In this document: piece by piece, positions 53,322 to 61,563 of the stretch
Layout of the letters: the number at the start of each line of letters is the position of its first letter
How positions within the stretch are numbered: the stretch's first letter is position 1
NCBI RefSeq assembly: GCF_024721155.1
Contig: NZ_JAHVAP010000003.1
Span: 372,001 to 436,000 of the forward strand
Direction: 5' to 3'
Length of the DNA: 64,000 nucleotides
Origin: Mucilaginibacter phenanthrenivorans
GTDB lineage: Bacteria > Bacteroidota > Bacteroidia > Sphingobacteriales > Sphingobacteriaceae
The notes under the pieces: model-generated
The model's input: the letters and a program-made list of their open reading frames with translations, nothing else
Database searches by the model: none
What the model was told of the DNA's origin: nothing
Translations under genes and position numbers: made by a program

Positions 53322-53425
53322 TTTTTTGGGATAAATAATGTGAATAATTTAGGGGGCAAGTTACGATATAGATTAATTTCATTTTTGTAATTTTCCTTTT
53401 TCAATTACTCCGAAATTCAAATACC

Positions 53426-53803
53426 ATGGAAAGCCTTTCCCCTAATATCTTTGTTGATAGTATGACCGAAACCATCGCTTTTTATAAGTCGATAGGGTTT
53501 CAATTGGTGATGACCGTACCTGACAATGGCGAGGATTTTATCTGGGCCATGATGATGAATGGCAATGTTACCTTTATGTTTCAAACCTTTGCCAGCCTGG
53601 GTGAGGAGTTGCCGGAAATAAGCCGGAAGAACGGTGCGTCGCAATTGCTTTATATCAAGCTAAAGGAAATTCGCCAATATTTTGATTTGATAAAGGACAA
53701 GGTAAAGGTGTTGAAGGGGTTGGAAACTACTTTTTATGGGGCGACCGAATTCTCAATTGTCGACAATAATAACTATGTGCTCACCTTTGCCGAAGATGAA
53801 TAA
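53426..53803 (+). CDS. VOC-superfamily protein, first of a pair
   Basis: This 125-residue protein has the beta-alpha-beta-beta-beta pattern of vicinal-oxygen-chelate (glyoxalase/bleomycin-resistance) folds (SPNIFVDSMTETIAFYKSIGFQL, WAMMMNGNVTFMFQT, and the terminal FSIVDNNNYVLTFAED). Metal ligands are not certain. Its stop overlaps the next start by one base (TAATG), so the two VOC genes form a coupled pair. The substrate is unknown; some relatives act in antibiotic binding or dioxygenase chemistry. Confidence 0.85.
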   Translation: MESLSPNIFVDSMTETIAFYKSIGFQLVMTVPDNGEDFIWAMMMNGNVTFMFQTFASLGEELPEISRKNGASQLLYIKLKEIRQYFDLIKDKVKVLKGLETTFYGATEFSIVDNNNYVLTFAEDE

Positions 53804-54168
53804 TGATTGAATTTATCCGCGCCGACCATATCAACATTTGCGTGCCACCGGAAAGACTGGAGGAGGCAAGGGCTTTTTATACAGATGTGATTGGCCTTAA
53901 ACAAATTGAGCGCCCCGACCATCTTTTTGAAACCCCGGGTTACTGGTTCGATATCGGCAATATCCAGCTGCATGTCGGCGTTGAGCCGCCGAAGCCACAA
54001 TCGGTTAGGCACATTGCATTTGAAATAAAAAATGTTGACGATGCTTTGAAACTTTTTGAAAAACATAACGTACACATACTACAGGAGCCGGTAATCCCGG
54101 GCCGCAAGAGATTCGCATTTCTCGATCCTTTTGGCAACAGGATGGAATTGTTGCAATTAGTTGATTAG
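53803..54168 (+). CDS. VOC-superfamily glyoxalase-like protein, second of a pair
   Basis: This 121-residue protein has the VOC fold. It begins FIRADHINICVPPERLEEARAFYTDVIGL, with His in DHINI as the first candidate ligand, then NIQLHVGVEPPKPQ with another His, VRHIAFEIKNVDDALKLF, and FLDPFGNRMELLQL with the terminal Glu. This ligand set (H, H, E) is typical of a metal-binding VOC enzyme. The start codon overlaps the stop of the first VOC gene, so they are likely co-expressed. Substrate unknown. Confidence 0.9.
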   Translation: MIEFIRADHINICVPPERLEEARAFYTDVIGLKQIERPDHLFETPGYWFDIGNIQLHVGVEPPKPQSVRHIAFEIKNVDDALKLFEKHNVHILQEPVIPGRKRFAFLDPFGNRMELLQLVD

Positions 54169-54224
54169 TAGTGTTGTATATTAAATAATAAGTTGTAAAT
54201 TAGTTAACATAAAAAATTACAGTT

Positions 54225-54593
54225 ATGAAATTCATGTCGCCCAAAGTTCACGGAATTATAGATATACTGGTTTGTGTGTTTTTACTGGCATCGCCAATAA
54301 TTTTTGGCTTTACAGGCACTTTGGCCATATTTACTTACGGATTGGGCGTGGCGCATTTGATACTCACATTGCTTACTGATTTCAACATGGGCATAGTTAA
54401 AATCATCCCGGTTAGTATCCACGAGTTGATTGAGTTTATTGTTGCTGTAGCAGTAATCGTGCTTGCTTACACTGCTTTTGGCAACACCGCCGATGGTAAA
54501 TTATTCTATGTGATATTCGGTAATTGCTTACTGCTAACCTGGCTGGTTACAGATTACAGGGGCGATAGCATCCACAGCGTAGCCAAGCTATAA
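54225..54593 (+). CDS. Small four-span membrane protein
   Basis: This 122-residue protein starts MKFMSPKVHGIIDILVCVFLL and has four hydrophobic segments (near 10-28, 31-51, 63-83 and 91-109). The opening SPKVHGIIDIL is a recurrent pattern in small Bacteroidota membrane proteins, but I know no function for it. No signal peptide is needed. It follows the VOC pair by 56 bp and is convergent with the alkyltransferase-like gene 8 bp away. Confidence 0.7.
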   Translation: MKFMSPKVHGIIDILVCVFLLASPIIFGFTGTLAIFTYGLGVAHLILTLLTDFNMGIVKIIPVSIHELIEFIVAVAVIVLAYTAFGNTADGKLFYVIFGNCLLLTWLVTDYRGDSIHSVAKL

Positions 54594-54601
54594 CCGGTTT
54601 T

Positions 54602-54934
54602 TTATAAAGCCAATTCAATCGACGGATCCCAGAATACGGTTTTAAAATCCTGTACCTGGTCGTCAACAACTTTTACACCCTCATTTTCCAATAAAGTTTC
54701 CATCAGGTTTCCACCAAAATGAAATTTCGCGGTTAACAAGCCCTGCCTGTTTACTACCCTGTGTGCCGGAACCGGTGGATTCGCGCTGCCCGCCGCCTGC
54801 ATGGCATACCCAACCATTCTTGAGGAGCCTTTTGTGCCCAGGTAGGCAGCAATTGCACCATAAGATGTTACCCTCCCTTTAGGGATTAGCCTGGCTACTT
54901 CATAAACGCTATCATAAAAATTGGGTTCCTGCAT
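54602..54934 (-). CDS. Alkyltransferase-like (ATL) protein
   Basis: This 110-residue protein has the C-terminal DNA-binding/active-site domain of O6-alkylguanine-DNA alkyltransferase (VYEVARLIPKGRVTSYGAIAAYLG, SSRMVGYAMQAAG). The active-site motif normally PCHRV reads PAHRV here, so the acceptor cysteine is replaced by alanine. Such ATL proteins bind and flag O6-alkylguanine for nucleotide-excision repair but cannot transfer the alkyl group. The standard N-terminal domain of Ogt is absent, as expected for ATLs. It stands near tag and dinB, other alkylation-tolerance genes. Confidence 0.9.
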   Translation of the reverse strand: MQEPNFYDSVYEVARLIPKGRVTSYGAIAAYLGTKGSSRMVGYAMQAAGSANPPVPAHRVVNRQGLLTAKFHFGGNLMETLLENEGVKVVDDQVQDFKTVFWDPSIELAL

Positions 54935-55066
54935 AGGTGAATGCTGCTTTTAGATTAGACTTAAAACAAATATAGCAATGTTTAAATTCATGGCTACTTC
55001 GTAATTATCCCGTCGCCCCCTAACAATGGCGCTTTTCCCCGGCAAAATCTAAACAAAATAAAATTG

Positions 55067-56179
55067 TTAAAAGGGGAACAAGCTTAGTTGGTCCGTTTGC
55101 TTTTCTTCCCTGGCCCTTACCACAACCTCGCCAAAATTTGACAGCGAAATTCCCAATAGCCTGATTTTTTTATCCTCTGGTTCGGTTGCGGCAAGCAGCC
55201 TTTTAGCGGTTGAGCTGATTATCTCCAGGTCATTTAAACCCGTGGTAAAAGATTGATTTCGGGTGATCTGTTTAAAATCGTGGTATTTTATTTTCAAGGT
55301 GATGGTGCGACCCTTTAACTGGTAATGCTGCAGGCGGTTGCAAACGGTGACTGCTATTTTGTCCAGTTCGGTCTCCATTTCCTCAATGGTGGTCAAATCA
55401 TACGCAAAGGTGTCTTCGGCGGCTAATGATTTTGTTTCACGATGAGGCTGGACCTCGCGGTTATCGATCCCCCGCACTATGTTATAATAAAACCTGCCGA
55501 CCTTGCCGAAGTGTTTGGTCAACTCGTCCTCGGTAAGTTTTTTAAGGTCCTCACCAAGATGCAGGCCCATGTTCTTCATTTTTTGAGCGGTTACCTTGCC
55601 CACGCCGAAGAACTTTTCTACCGGCAGCTTCTCCATAAAACCCTCGATGGATGAGGGGCCGATAAATTTCAACCCATCCGGTTTATTGATGTCAGAAGCA
55701 ATTTTGGCAACAAATTTATTGATGGATACGCCGGCAGATGCGGTTAGCTGTAATTCGTCTTTAATAGCTTGTTTTATTTGCTGCGCTATTTCTATTGCAG
55801 AGCCGATGTTCAGTTTATCGGTGGTTACATCCAGATAAGCTTCATCTAACGAGAGCGGTTCGATTAAATCGGTGTAGCGGCTAAAGATTTCGCGAATTTT
55901 TCGGGAAGCCTCCTTATAAGCATCAAACCGTGGCGGTACAAATAAGGCATGCGGGCAAAGCTGTAAAGCTTGCTTGGATGACATAGCAGAACGGATGCCG
56001 AACTTTCGGGCCTCGTAGCTTGCGGTAGCAACTACCCCGCCCCGCCCCTGCGGTAAGCCGCCCACAACCAATGGAACTCCGCGATATTCCGGATTATCGC
56101 GCTGCTCAACAGATGCGTAAAAAGCATCCATATCAATATGGATGATCTTACGAAAAATTTGAACCGGCTCCTTTTCCAT
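55067..56179 (-). CDS. dinB: DNA polymerase IV (Y family)
   Basis: This 370-residue protein has the Y-family plan: IIHIDMDAFYASVEQRDNPE at the N-terminus with catalytic Asp16, PLSLDEAYLDVT with the second catalytic Asp and Glu, GVSINKFVAKIASDINKPDGL, a thumb HhH region (VEKFFGVGKVTAQKMKNMG) and the little-finger domain with TITLKIKYHDFKQITR. It bypasses lesions in translesion synthesis. The C-terminal QLSLFPF is a probable beta-clamp-binding motif. It is a single gene, 130 bp from the ATL gene. LexA-type control is not evident at its start. Confidence 0.96.
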   Translation of the reverse strand: MEKEPVQIFRKIIHIDMDAFYASVEQRDNPEYRGVPLVVGGLPQGRGGVVATASYEARKFGIRSAMSSKQALQLCPHALFVPPRFDAYKEASRKIREIFSRYTDLIEPLSLDEAYLDVTTDKLNIGSAIEIAQQIKQAIKDELQLTASAGVSINKFVAKIASDINKPDGLKFIGPSSIEGFMEKLPVEKFFGVGKVTAQKMKNMGLHLGEDLKKLTEDELTKHFGKVGRFYYNIVRGIDNREVQPHRETKSLAAEDTFAYDLTTIEEMETELDKIAVTVCNRLQHYQLKGRTITLKIKYHDFKQITRNQSFTTGLNDLEIISSTAKRLLAATEPEDKKIRLLGISLSNFGEVVVRAREEKQTDQLSLFPF

Positions 56180-56248
56180 TTAACGCTTACTGGTTATACA
56201 AATATAACACGGTTTACATCCACGAAAAAGCAGGCAAGCCCCTAAGCA

Positions 56249-56743
56249 CTACATAATATCGTAATTAATTGTTACGGCAGGCAAAAGGGTAGCCAAACCA
56301 AGGGGCACCTGGTTATTTGAGAATATAGGGCGTTTATTACGATAGTTTTCCATAGCGGCCTTTACAATTGCACTATCATCGGTGTCGGGTAAATTATAGC
56401 GGATATTAACCGAAATGATATAATCATGGCTCTTTTCCCGGTTCGGGATGATCCATTTATGGTTTGACTTTTTAATAGCCTCAATAATAGGTGTTACCAA
56501 AATTGCATCATCGGCATAATAAATAATGGTTTGGCTCACGTTTCCCTGCAAATCTGCCGAGAACTTTAAAATAACCACACCGGTCGCCCTTTTATGGATG
56601 ATATTCTGGCCAACCACGACACTATCTCTAAAAAAACCGGTCATAGCCTCCTTGCCGCCCTGGAAGGGGAATATTGTCCTTTCCTGCGCAAAGCAGCTAA
56701 CCGTTATTAAAAGAGCTATTATTGATATTGCGATCCTTTTCAT
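56249..56743 (-). CDS. Secreted protein with a TonB-C-like core
   Basis: This 164-residue protein has a signal peptide (MKRIAISIIALLITVSCFAQ). The mature part (GVVILKFSADLQGNVSQTIIYYADDAILVTPIIEAIKKSNHKW) resembles the C-terminal domain of TonB-like energy transducers, but without a membrane-spanning helix and with a short Ser/Asn-rich end. It is therefore probably a periplasmic protein of unknown role. It is monocistronic, between dinB and the THUMP methyltransferase. Confidence 0.65.
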   Translation of the reverse strand: MKRIAISIIALLITVSCFAQERTIFPFQGGKEAMTGFFRDSVVVGQNIIHKRATGVVILKFSADLQGNVSQTIIYYADDAILVTPIIEAIKKSNHKWIIPNREKSHDYIISVNIRYNLPDTDDSAIVKAAMENYRNKRPIFSNNQVPLGLATLLPAVTINYDIM

Positions 56744-56784
56744 ATTGTAAATCCTTAAATAAAATTGACTGGCAATCCGGGTTT

Positions 56785-56816
56785 AACTTAATCAACCCAG
56801 TCTAACCCAATCAACC
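56785..56816 (-). repeat. 32-bp intergenic repeat, copy 2
   Basis: This is the same element as at 48806-48837, with 30 of 32 bases identical. It lies 5 bp beyond the stop of the minus-strand THUMP methyltransferase gene. The shared 3'-end position suggests selection or insertion specificity. Confidence 0.7.
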
Positions 56817-56821
56817 CAAAA

Positions 56822-57991
56822 CTAAACTTTCGGCTCTCTTTTGCTGCCTTCGTAAAGTTCGTACTCTAACAGTCGGCAATCAAGCTTGCCATTGTAAAAC
56901 TCAATTTTGCGGGCTGCACGCAGACCGATTACCTTTGCAAGGTCGGGGTTGCCGGTAAAAACATAACCACGGTAACCCAAACAATTGGTCTTCATAAAGT
57001 CGCCAACGCGCTTGTAAGTGGCTTCAAGCTTGTTGTGCACACCAAGGCGCTCGCCGTATTCCGGGTTAAACATTACAATACCGGGCTCTTCCGGTACCGG
57101 CGTGTCTGCAAAGTCACAAACGCTAAAATCAATCAAATGTTCTACGCCGGCCGTTTTTGCGTTCTTTTGGGCGATGTCAACCGCATCTTCAGAGATATCT
57201 GTAGCGATGATCTTAAAGCCGGTTTCCTTCTTTGCTTTGTCCTTTAATTTTCTTCTTTCGGTAAAAAACACGGTTTCGTCGTAACCCATTATGTGCATAA
57301 AGCCATAGTTCATTCTGAACAGGCCGGGGCATTTATCGGTAGCAAGTAATGCAGCCTCAATTGCCAGCGTGCCCGATCCGCACATAGGATTAATAAACGT
57401 GCTTTTCCTGTCCCAGCGGGTAGCCATTATGGTTGATGCCGCAAGTGCCTCAAGCATTGGTGCCTTACCGGGAATTTTACGATAGCTATGTTTTGCCAGT
57501 GTTTCGCCCGATGTATCTAAAAATATATCGGCCTCATTATCCTGCCAGTAAAGGTGAACAACCGTTTTATTAGCTTCGGCACCTGAGTTCGGCCTGATGC
57601 CTTTAACAGATTTGATCCGGTCGACAATTGCGTCCTTTACCTTAACATTTGCAAAAAGCGGTGTAAGGATATGTTCGTTATTTACAGTTGAAGTAACGGA
57701 GAAATATCCCGAAAAATCGATCAGGTTTTCCCATTCAATCTGAACCAGCTCGTCATACAACTGTTTGGGGTCATCGGCATTAAAGCTTTTTATTAAATAT
57801 AAAACCTGGCTGGCACAGCGTAAATTTAAATTTAAGGCTATACAGTCTGTTACGGTGCCCAAAAGTTCGATGCCGGTTTGAAAAACGCGAACGGGTTTAA
57901 AGCCCAGTTCTTCAACCTCCTGTTGCAGGTAGGGCGATAACCTCTTATTACAGGTTATGATGATTTTATTTTCAGTGTGGAAAACTTGCAT
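56822..57991 (-). CDS. THUMP-domain class I RNA methyltransferase (RlmL-like)
   Basis: This 389-residue protein has an N-terminal THUMP RNA-binding domain (residues 50-155, with CASQVLYLIKSFNADDPKQLY and NNEHILTPLFANVKVKDAIVDRI). The Rossmann-fold methyltransferase domain follows: FINPMCGSGTLAIEAALLATDKCPGL, IIATDISEDAVDIAQKNA, and the catalytic-type NPEYGERLG in place of NPPYGER. It probably makes an m2G in 23S rRNA, as RlmL does, without the C-terminal m7G domain of E. coli RlmKL. It is convergent with the short signal-peptide gene and divergent from the DUF3127 gene. Confidence 0.9.
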   Translation of the reverse strand: MQVFHTENKIIITCNKRLSPYLQQEVEELGFKPVRVFQTGIELLGTVTDCIALNLNLRCASQVLYLIKSFNADDPKQLYDELVQIEWENLIDFSGYFSVTSTVNNEHILTPLFANVKVKDAIVDRIKSVKGIRPNSGAEANKTVVHLYWQDNEADIFLDTSGETLAKHSYRKIPGKAPMLEALAASTIMATRWDRKSTFINPMCGSGTLAIEAALLATDKCPGLFRMNYGFMHIMGYDETVFFTERRKLKDKAKKETGFKIIATDISEDAVDIAQKNAKTAGVEHLIDFSVCDFADTPVPEEPGIVMFNPEYGERLGVHNKLEATYKRVGDFMKTNCLGYRGYVFTGNPDLAKVIGLRAARKIEFYNGKLDCRLLEYELYEGSKREPKV

Positions 57992-58070
57992 GATATTTTG
58001 CGAATTTATGAATTAAATACACCCGATTTTATTTCTTATCTATTAACTTTACATTTTTAATTTTGAAATT

Positions 58071-58433
58071 ATGGAAGTTAAGGGTAAAGTACACGAAGTG
58101 GGACCAACCACGCAGGTTACAGATTCACTGAAAAAAAGAGAATTGATACTTGAATATATTGAGAATCCTCAGTATCCGGAATACTTAAAATTTGAAGCGA
58201 TACAGGATCGCTGCAACTTATTAGATAATACTAAGGTAGGTGATGACGTTGAAGTTTTCTTCAACTTAAAGGGCCGCCCATGGACCGATAAAACAGGCAA
58301 AAAGAGCTATTTCAACTCTATGCAGCTTTGGAAAATAAACGTATTGGCCGGTGCCGGTGCTGCAGCAACCCCTGAATATGCCCCGCCAGCCGATATCAGC
58401 GCTACGCCTGATGAGGATGATTTGCCTTTCTAA
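58071..58433 (+). CDS. DUF3127 protein with SSB-like C-terminal tip
   Basis: This 120-residue protein is of the DUF3127 family (MEVKGKVHEVGPTTQVTDSLKKR, FEAIQDRCNLLDNTKVGDDVEVFFNLKGRPWTDKTG, YFNSMQLWKINVL), with the look of a small OB-fold. A Pro/Ala-rich linker leads to the terminal DEDDLPF. This mimics the acidic DDxPF tip by which SSB recruits repair proteins. A single-strand DNA role is therefore plausible but not established. TAACTTTA 20 bp upstream resembles a -7 box. A strong bidirectional terminator follows. Confidence 0.85.
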   Translation: MEVKGKVHEVGPTTQVTDSLKKRELILEYIENPQYPEYLKFEAIQDRCNLLDNTKVGDDVEVFFNLKGRPWTDKTGKKSYFNSMQLWKINVLAGAGAAATPEYAPPADISATPDEDDLPF

Positions 58434-58451
58434 TCTAAGCAGTTGTCGGTA

Positions 58452-58550
58452 GGCAGTTAGCAGTAAGAAGAATAAGAAAAGCCATTTCGATCACGAAATG
58501 GCTTTTCTGTGTTTTGAAGTTTGACTGCCAACCGAAAACTGCTCACTGCC
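58452..58550. repeat. Inverted words enclosing the terminator
   Basis: GGCAGTTAGCAGT (58452-58464) and ACTGCTCACTGCC (58538-58550) are complementary at 12 of 13 positions and bracket the perfect hairpin at 58477-58506. The right word ends two bases before the last base of the next gene, so the whole block fills the gap between the two convergent genes. Confidence 0.6.
58477..58506. terminator. Bidirectional terminator between convergent genes
   Basis: AAAAGCCATTTCG and CGAAATGGCTTTT form a perfect 13-bp stem with a 4-base loop. T-runs lie on both strands, fitting termination of both the DUF3127 gene and the minus-strand gene at 58553. Confidence 0.92.
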
Positions 58551-58552
58551 AA

Positions 58553-59422
58553 CTATTCTTCTTTCATTATCTTCTTTAATGAAATGCTCTTACCTTGCTT
58601 GATTTGCAGGTAGTAAATACCATTAAGTCCTAAGGCAAAGCTTTTGCTGAATGTTCCGTTAACAGCCTTCTCGCTCCACAGGAATTTGCCTTCACTGTCG
58701 CTCAGCTTAACTTCAGCCGGGGTTTTTGAAAGCAGGTTAAACATCAGTAATACTTTTCCGCTCGAAAACTGTGGCACCAGGTTCAGGTCTTTAATTTCAA
58801 ATTTAGGCCCTTCAACATAAGGCATTCTTTTTAAATCATCGTCTGATGCTTCAGAAACGTGGAAGCTTACCCGGGTGGCTACACCATCGTTATCGGTGTT
58901 CACATATTCAAAGTTCTGGCTGTTCTTACGGTCAAACCTCGCCATTGGGCCCATCGTCCTGCGGTCAGCACCTCTTCCCATGCCGGGGCCTCCATCGTTG
59001 TTGTCGCCTCTGATCTCCCATCTGCGTGCCATTACCCTTGGCCGTCTTTCAACAGCGTTGCCAAGGCTATCTCTAAACACAAAATTTTCGGCTATTGAAA
59101 CCTGGTCGTTCCGGCCATCTCTTCTCCTGATTTCAACATGATTTATTTTTCCGCCGGTAGTATCTATGTGTTTAAAGAAGAAGACTTTTCCTTTAGCGGG
59201 ATTGTGCAGGTTATTGATGTCTGTTAATGCATCCTGCCTGTCGGCAGCAGACAACTGTTTTATGTTTTTACCGTTAACGGTAGTGTCGCCATTCAGGATC
59301 TGGATGTCCATATCCTTCTTAATTTTGTTTTGGGCAAGCAACATGGGCGGCAGACAGAGTATCGCCATAAAACTAACTGAGAAAATTAATTCGAAGCCGG
59401 GTTTTACTAAAAGCTTTTTCAT
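58553..59422 (-). CDS. Secreted protein with C-terminal sorting-domain-like end
   Basis: This 289-residue protein has a signal peptide (about 1-31, ending LPPMLLAQ). The middle is charged and glycine-rich (RRWEIRGDNNDGGPGMGRGAD), likely disordered. The C-terminal 90 residues (KFEIKDLNLVPQFSSGKVLLMFNLLSKTPAEVKL, then GIYYLQIKQGKSISLKKIMKE) resemble the type IX secretion C-terminal domain. It would then be exported to the cell surface. The T9SS reading is inferred from pattern, and this may instead be a related periplasmic beta-domain. It precedes the two-component system in the divergent direction. Confidence 0.7.
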   Translation of the reverse strand: MKKLLVKPGFELIFSVSFMAILCLPPMLLAQNKIKKDMDIQILNGDTTVNGKNIKQLSAADRQDALTDINNLHNPAKGKVFFFKHIDTTGGKINHVEIRRRDGRNDQVSIAENFVFRDSLGNAVERRPRVMARRWEIRGDNNDGGPGMGRGADRRTMGPMARFDRKNSQNFEYVNTDNDGVATRVSFHVSEASDDDLKRMPYVEGPKFEIKDLNLVPQFSSGKVLLMFNLLSKTPAEVKLSDSEGKFLWSEKAVNGTFSKSFALGLNGIYYLQIKQGKSISLKKIMKEE

Positions 59423-59625
59423 GGTGGGGTATGTTATTTAAGTTAATTAACTTTAATGGGTTCTAATTATTATTTGCGCACATCAAAGTTACATGTACGA
59501 GGTTTATTTTGCATTCCAAATGTAGCAAACAACTAGACGTCAATATGTTATTTAGTGGTTATAAATTGTTAAATTTTGTTAAAAGCAAAATATATGAGCT
59601 TATTTAAAATATTTTTGTTGTTACG

Positions 59626-61440
59626 ATGAAAAAAAGGAGTATTGCACTTATTATCGGCTTGATGGGTTTTGCGCTTTTGGGCGTAGTAACCATGCAATTA
59701 TACTTTCTTAAGCAATCGTACCAATTACAGTCTGAACTCTTTGACCGTTCTGTTAATGAGGCTTTAAATAATGTTGTTGCAAAAGTTACCCGCAAGGATG
59801 CACTCGACTTTTTAAACAGGAAAACCCGCGAACGTAATAATCAAAACCTGATTTGGGCCAATAAAACCGTTATTGACAACGGGACAATTAATGCAACCCT
59901 TAATAAGGGGATCTCAAAAAAAAGACTTACCTATCGCGACAAGAAACTATCCATATTACGCGACAGCCTGCAACGGCTGATATTGAGCAAGAAGCTTGAC
60001 GATGAGTACGCTAAGCTTACACAAGGTGGCAAGTATGATCTTCAATTGCAATTTGAAGAATTTACCGACGAAACCGGTGTTATTCAACGGCGCATGACGC
60101 CGGTACTGGTGCGCAACCCGTTATTCCAGGGATCAAAGAAAAACCACAGACTGCATAAATTTGATACCGTACGCTTTATTTACAGCGACCCCCAGTTTGG
60201 CAAGCAAATTATAACTGAAACGCATATTAACCCGATATGGGCGCGTGAACAGGACAGGAAATTAAAGGAAAGGCAACTTGTTGAGGTTAGAAAGTTACTG
60301 GAAAATGATTCGCTGCAAAATACTCCGCAAACCAAATCAACGGTTATTGAAAATTTGGCGGAAGAATATGGTAAATATGGTGAGCCTTTAAGATTGCGCG
60401 TTGATCCGTATTGGATTGATACTTTATTAAGGTTTGAGCTGCACAACAAAGGCATCAATCTGCCATTTAGCTATGAAGTTACAATGGCCAATAAGGACTC
60501 GCTGATATTTTCAAAGGCGAATGACATGACTGGCAGCAGGCCAACATTTGATGACGGAACCCCTTATCAAACCCTTATATTCAGCAAGGAAGTGATTAAC
60601 GATCCGGGGCTTATCCGCGTAGCATTCCCGCAAAAAAACACCCTAATATTAAACAAGATGACTGCCTCAATGGCTACAACAGGGGGATTGTTACTGGTGC
60701 TGATCCTTTGCTTTGGCTATACCATATTCTCTATCTTAAGGCAAAAGAAGGTTTCTGAAATGAAAACCGATTTCATTAATAACATGACCCACGAGTTTAA
60801 AACTCCTGTATCAACCATAATGATTGCCAGCGAAGCTTTAAAAGACAATGAAATTGCACAGGACAGAAGCCGGGTAGCTCGCCTCGCGAATATTATTTAC
60901 GAGGAGAATGAGCGACTTGGCAGCCATATAGAAAGGGTGCTTAACATTGCCCGGATAGAGAAAAACGACTTTAAGCTGGAGAAAAAACCGCTTGATGTTA
61001 ACGATATGATTGCTGTTGTGGTTGACAGTATGGAACTTAAACTGCAAAAAAACAACGCTGTAATAACGCTGCAGCTTGATGCCGAAAATGCAATAATTAG
61101 TGCCGACGAGCTCCATTTTTCGAATGTAATTTATAACCTGATAGATAATGCTATTAAATACAGCATTGATCACCCTGAAATTACCATAAGCACGCTTAAC
61201 AAAAACGGGCAGGTGGTGATTAAGGTGGCCGATAAGGGTGTAGGTATGAGCCGCGATCAGCAAACCAAGATCTTTGAACAGTTTTATCGCATCCCAACCG
61301 GGAACCTGCATGATGTTAAAGGTTTTGGCCTCGGCCTTAGCTATGTGAACACTGTTGTAAAACGACTTAACGGGATTATCAGCGTAAAATCGGAAAAGGA
61401 AAAAGGATCGGAATTTGAATTAAAGTTCCAGGCGGCGTGA
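59626..61440 (+). CDS. Sensor histidine kinase
   Basis: This 604-residue protein has one N-terminal membrane span (about 7-29), a long periplasmic sensor region (30-345) of unknown type, a second span (353-371), and the kinase core. His389 lies in FINNMTHEFKTPVSTIM (H-box). The N-box is NVIYNLIDNAIKYS (500-513). The G1 and G2 boxes are VADKGVGM and GFGLGLSYV. It would phosphorylate the response regulator encoded 123 bp downstream. The sensor has no recognisable ligand domain; tandem coiled helices are likely at 100-250. The gene starts 3 bp after a T-rich leader. Confidence 0.94.
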   Translation: MKKRSIALIIGLMGFALLGVVTMQLYFLKQSYQLQSELFDRSVNEALNNVVAKVTRKDALDFLNRKTRERNNQNLIWANKTVIDNGTINATLNKGISKKRLTYRDKKLSILRDSLQRLILSKKLDDEYAKLTQGGKYDLQLQFEEFTDETGVIQRRMTPVLVRNPLFQGSKKNHRLHKFDTVRFIYSDPQFGKQIITETHINPIWAREQDRKLKERQLVEVRKLLENDSLQNTPQTKSTVIENLAEEYGKYGEPLRLRVDPYWIDTLLRFELHNKGINLPFSYEVTMANKDSLIFSKANDMTGSRPTFDDGTPYQTLIFSKEVINDPGLIRVAFPQKNTLILNKMTASMATTGGLLLVLILCFGYTIFSILRQKKVSEMKTDFINNMTHEFKTPVSTIMIASEALKDNEIAQDRSRVARLANIIYEENERLGSHIERVLNIARIEKNDFKLEKKPLDVNDMIAVVVDSMELKLQKNNAVITLQLDAENAIISADELHFSNVIYNLIDNAIKYSIDHPEITISTLNKNGQVVIKVADKGVGMSRDQQTKIFEQFYRIPTGNLHDVKGFGLGLSYVNTVVKRLNGIISVKSEKEKGSEFELKFQAA

Positions 61441-61520
61441 GGATGGGTTTCGGAAATCGTATGTTCGATTTCGGATTTTAAATTATAATAATACGACTGA
61501 CAAACCTTAAATAATACGCT

Positions 61521-61554
61521 TCCGGACTTTCGGACTTTCCCGACTTTCCGGACT
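61521..61554. repeat. GGACTTTC word repeat between kinase and regulator genes
   Basis: Four degenerate copies of the word CCGGACTTT / CGGACTTTCC / CGACTTTCC / GGACT lie head to tail, ending 9 bp before the regulator ATG. This is a further member of the repetitive spacer families. It may affect regulator expression relative to the kinase. Confidence 0.55.
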
Positions 61555-61563
61555 AAAAAAAAC

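Noticed and set aside
61521..61554. CRISPR-like repeat
   Set aside because: The unit is about 9 bp, without spacers of constant length and without cas genes; it is a word repeat.
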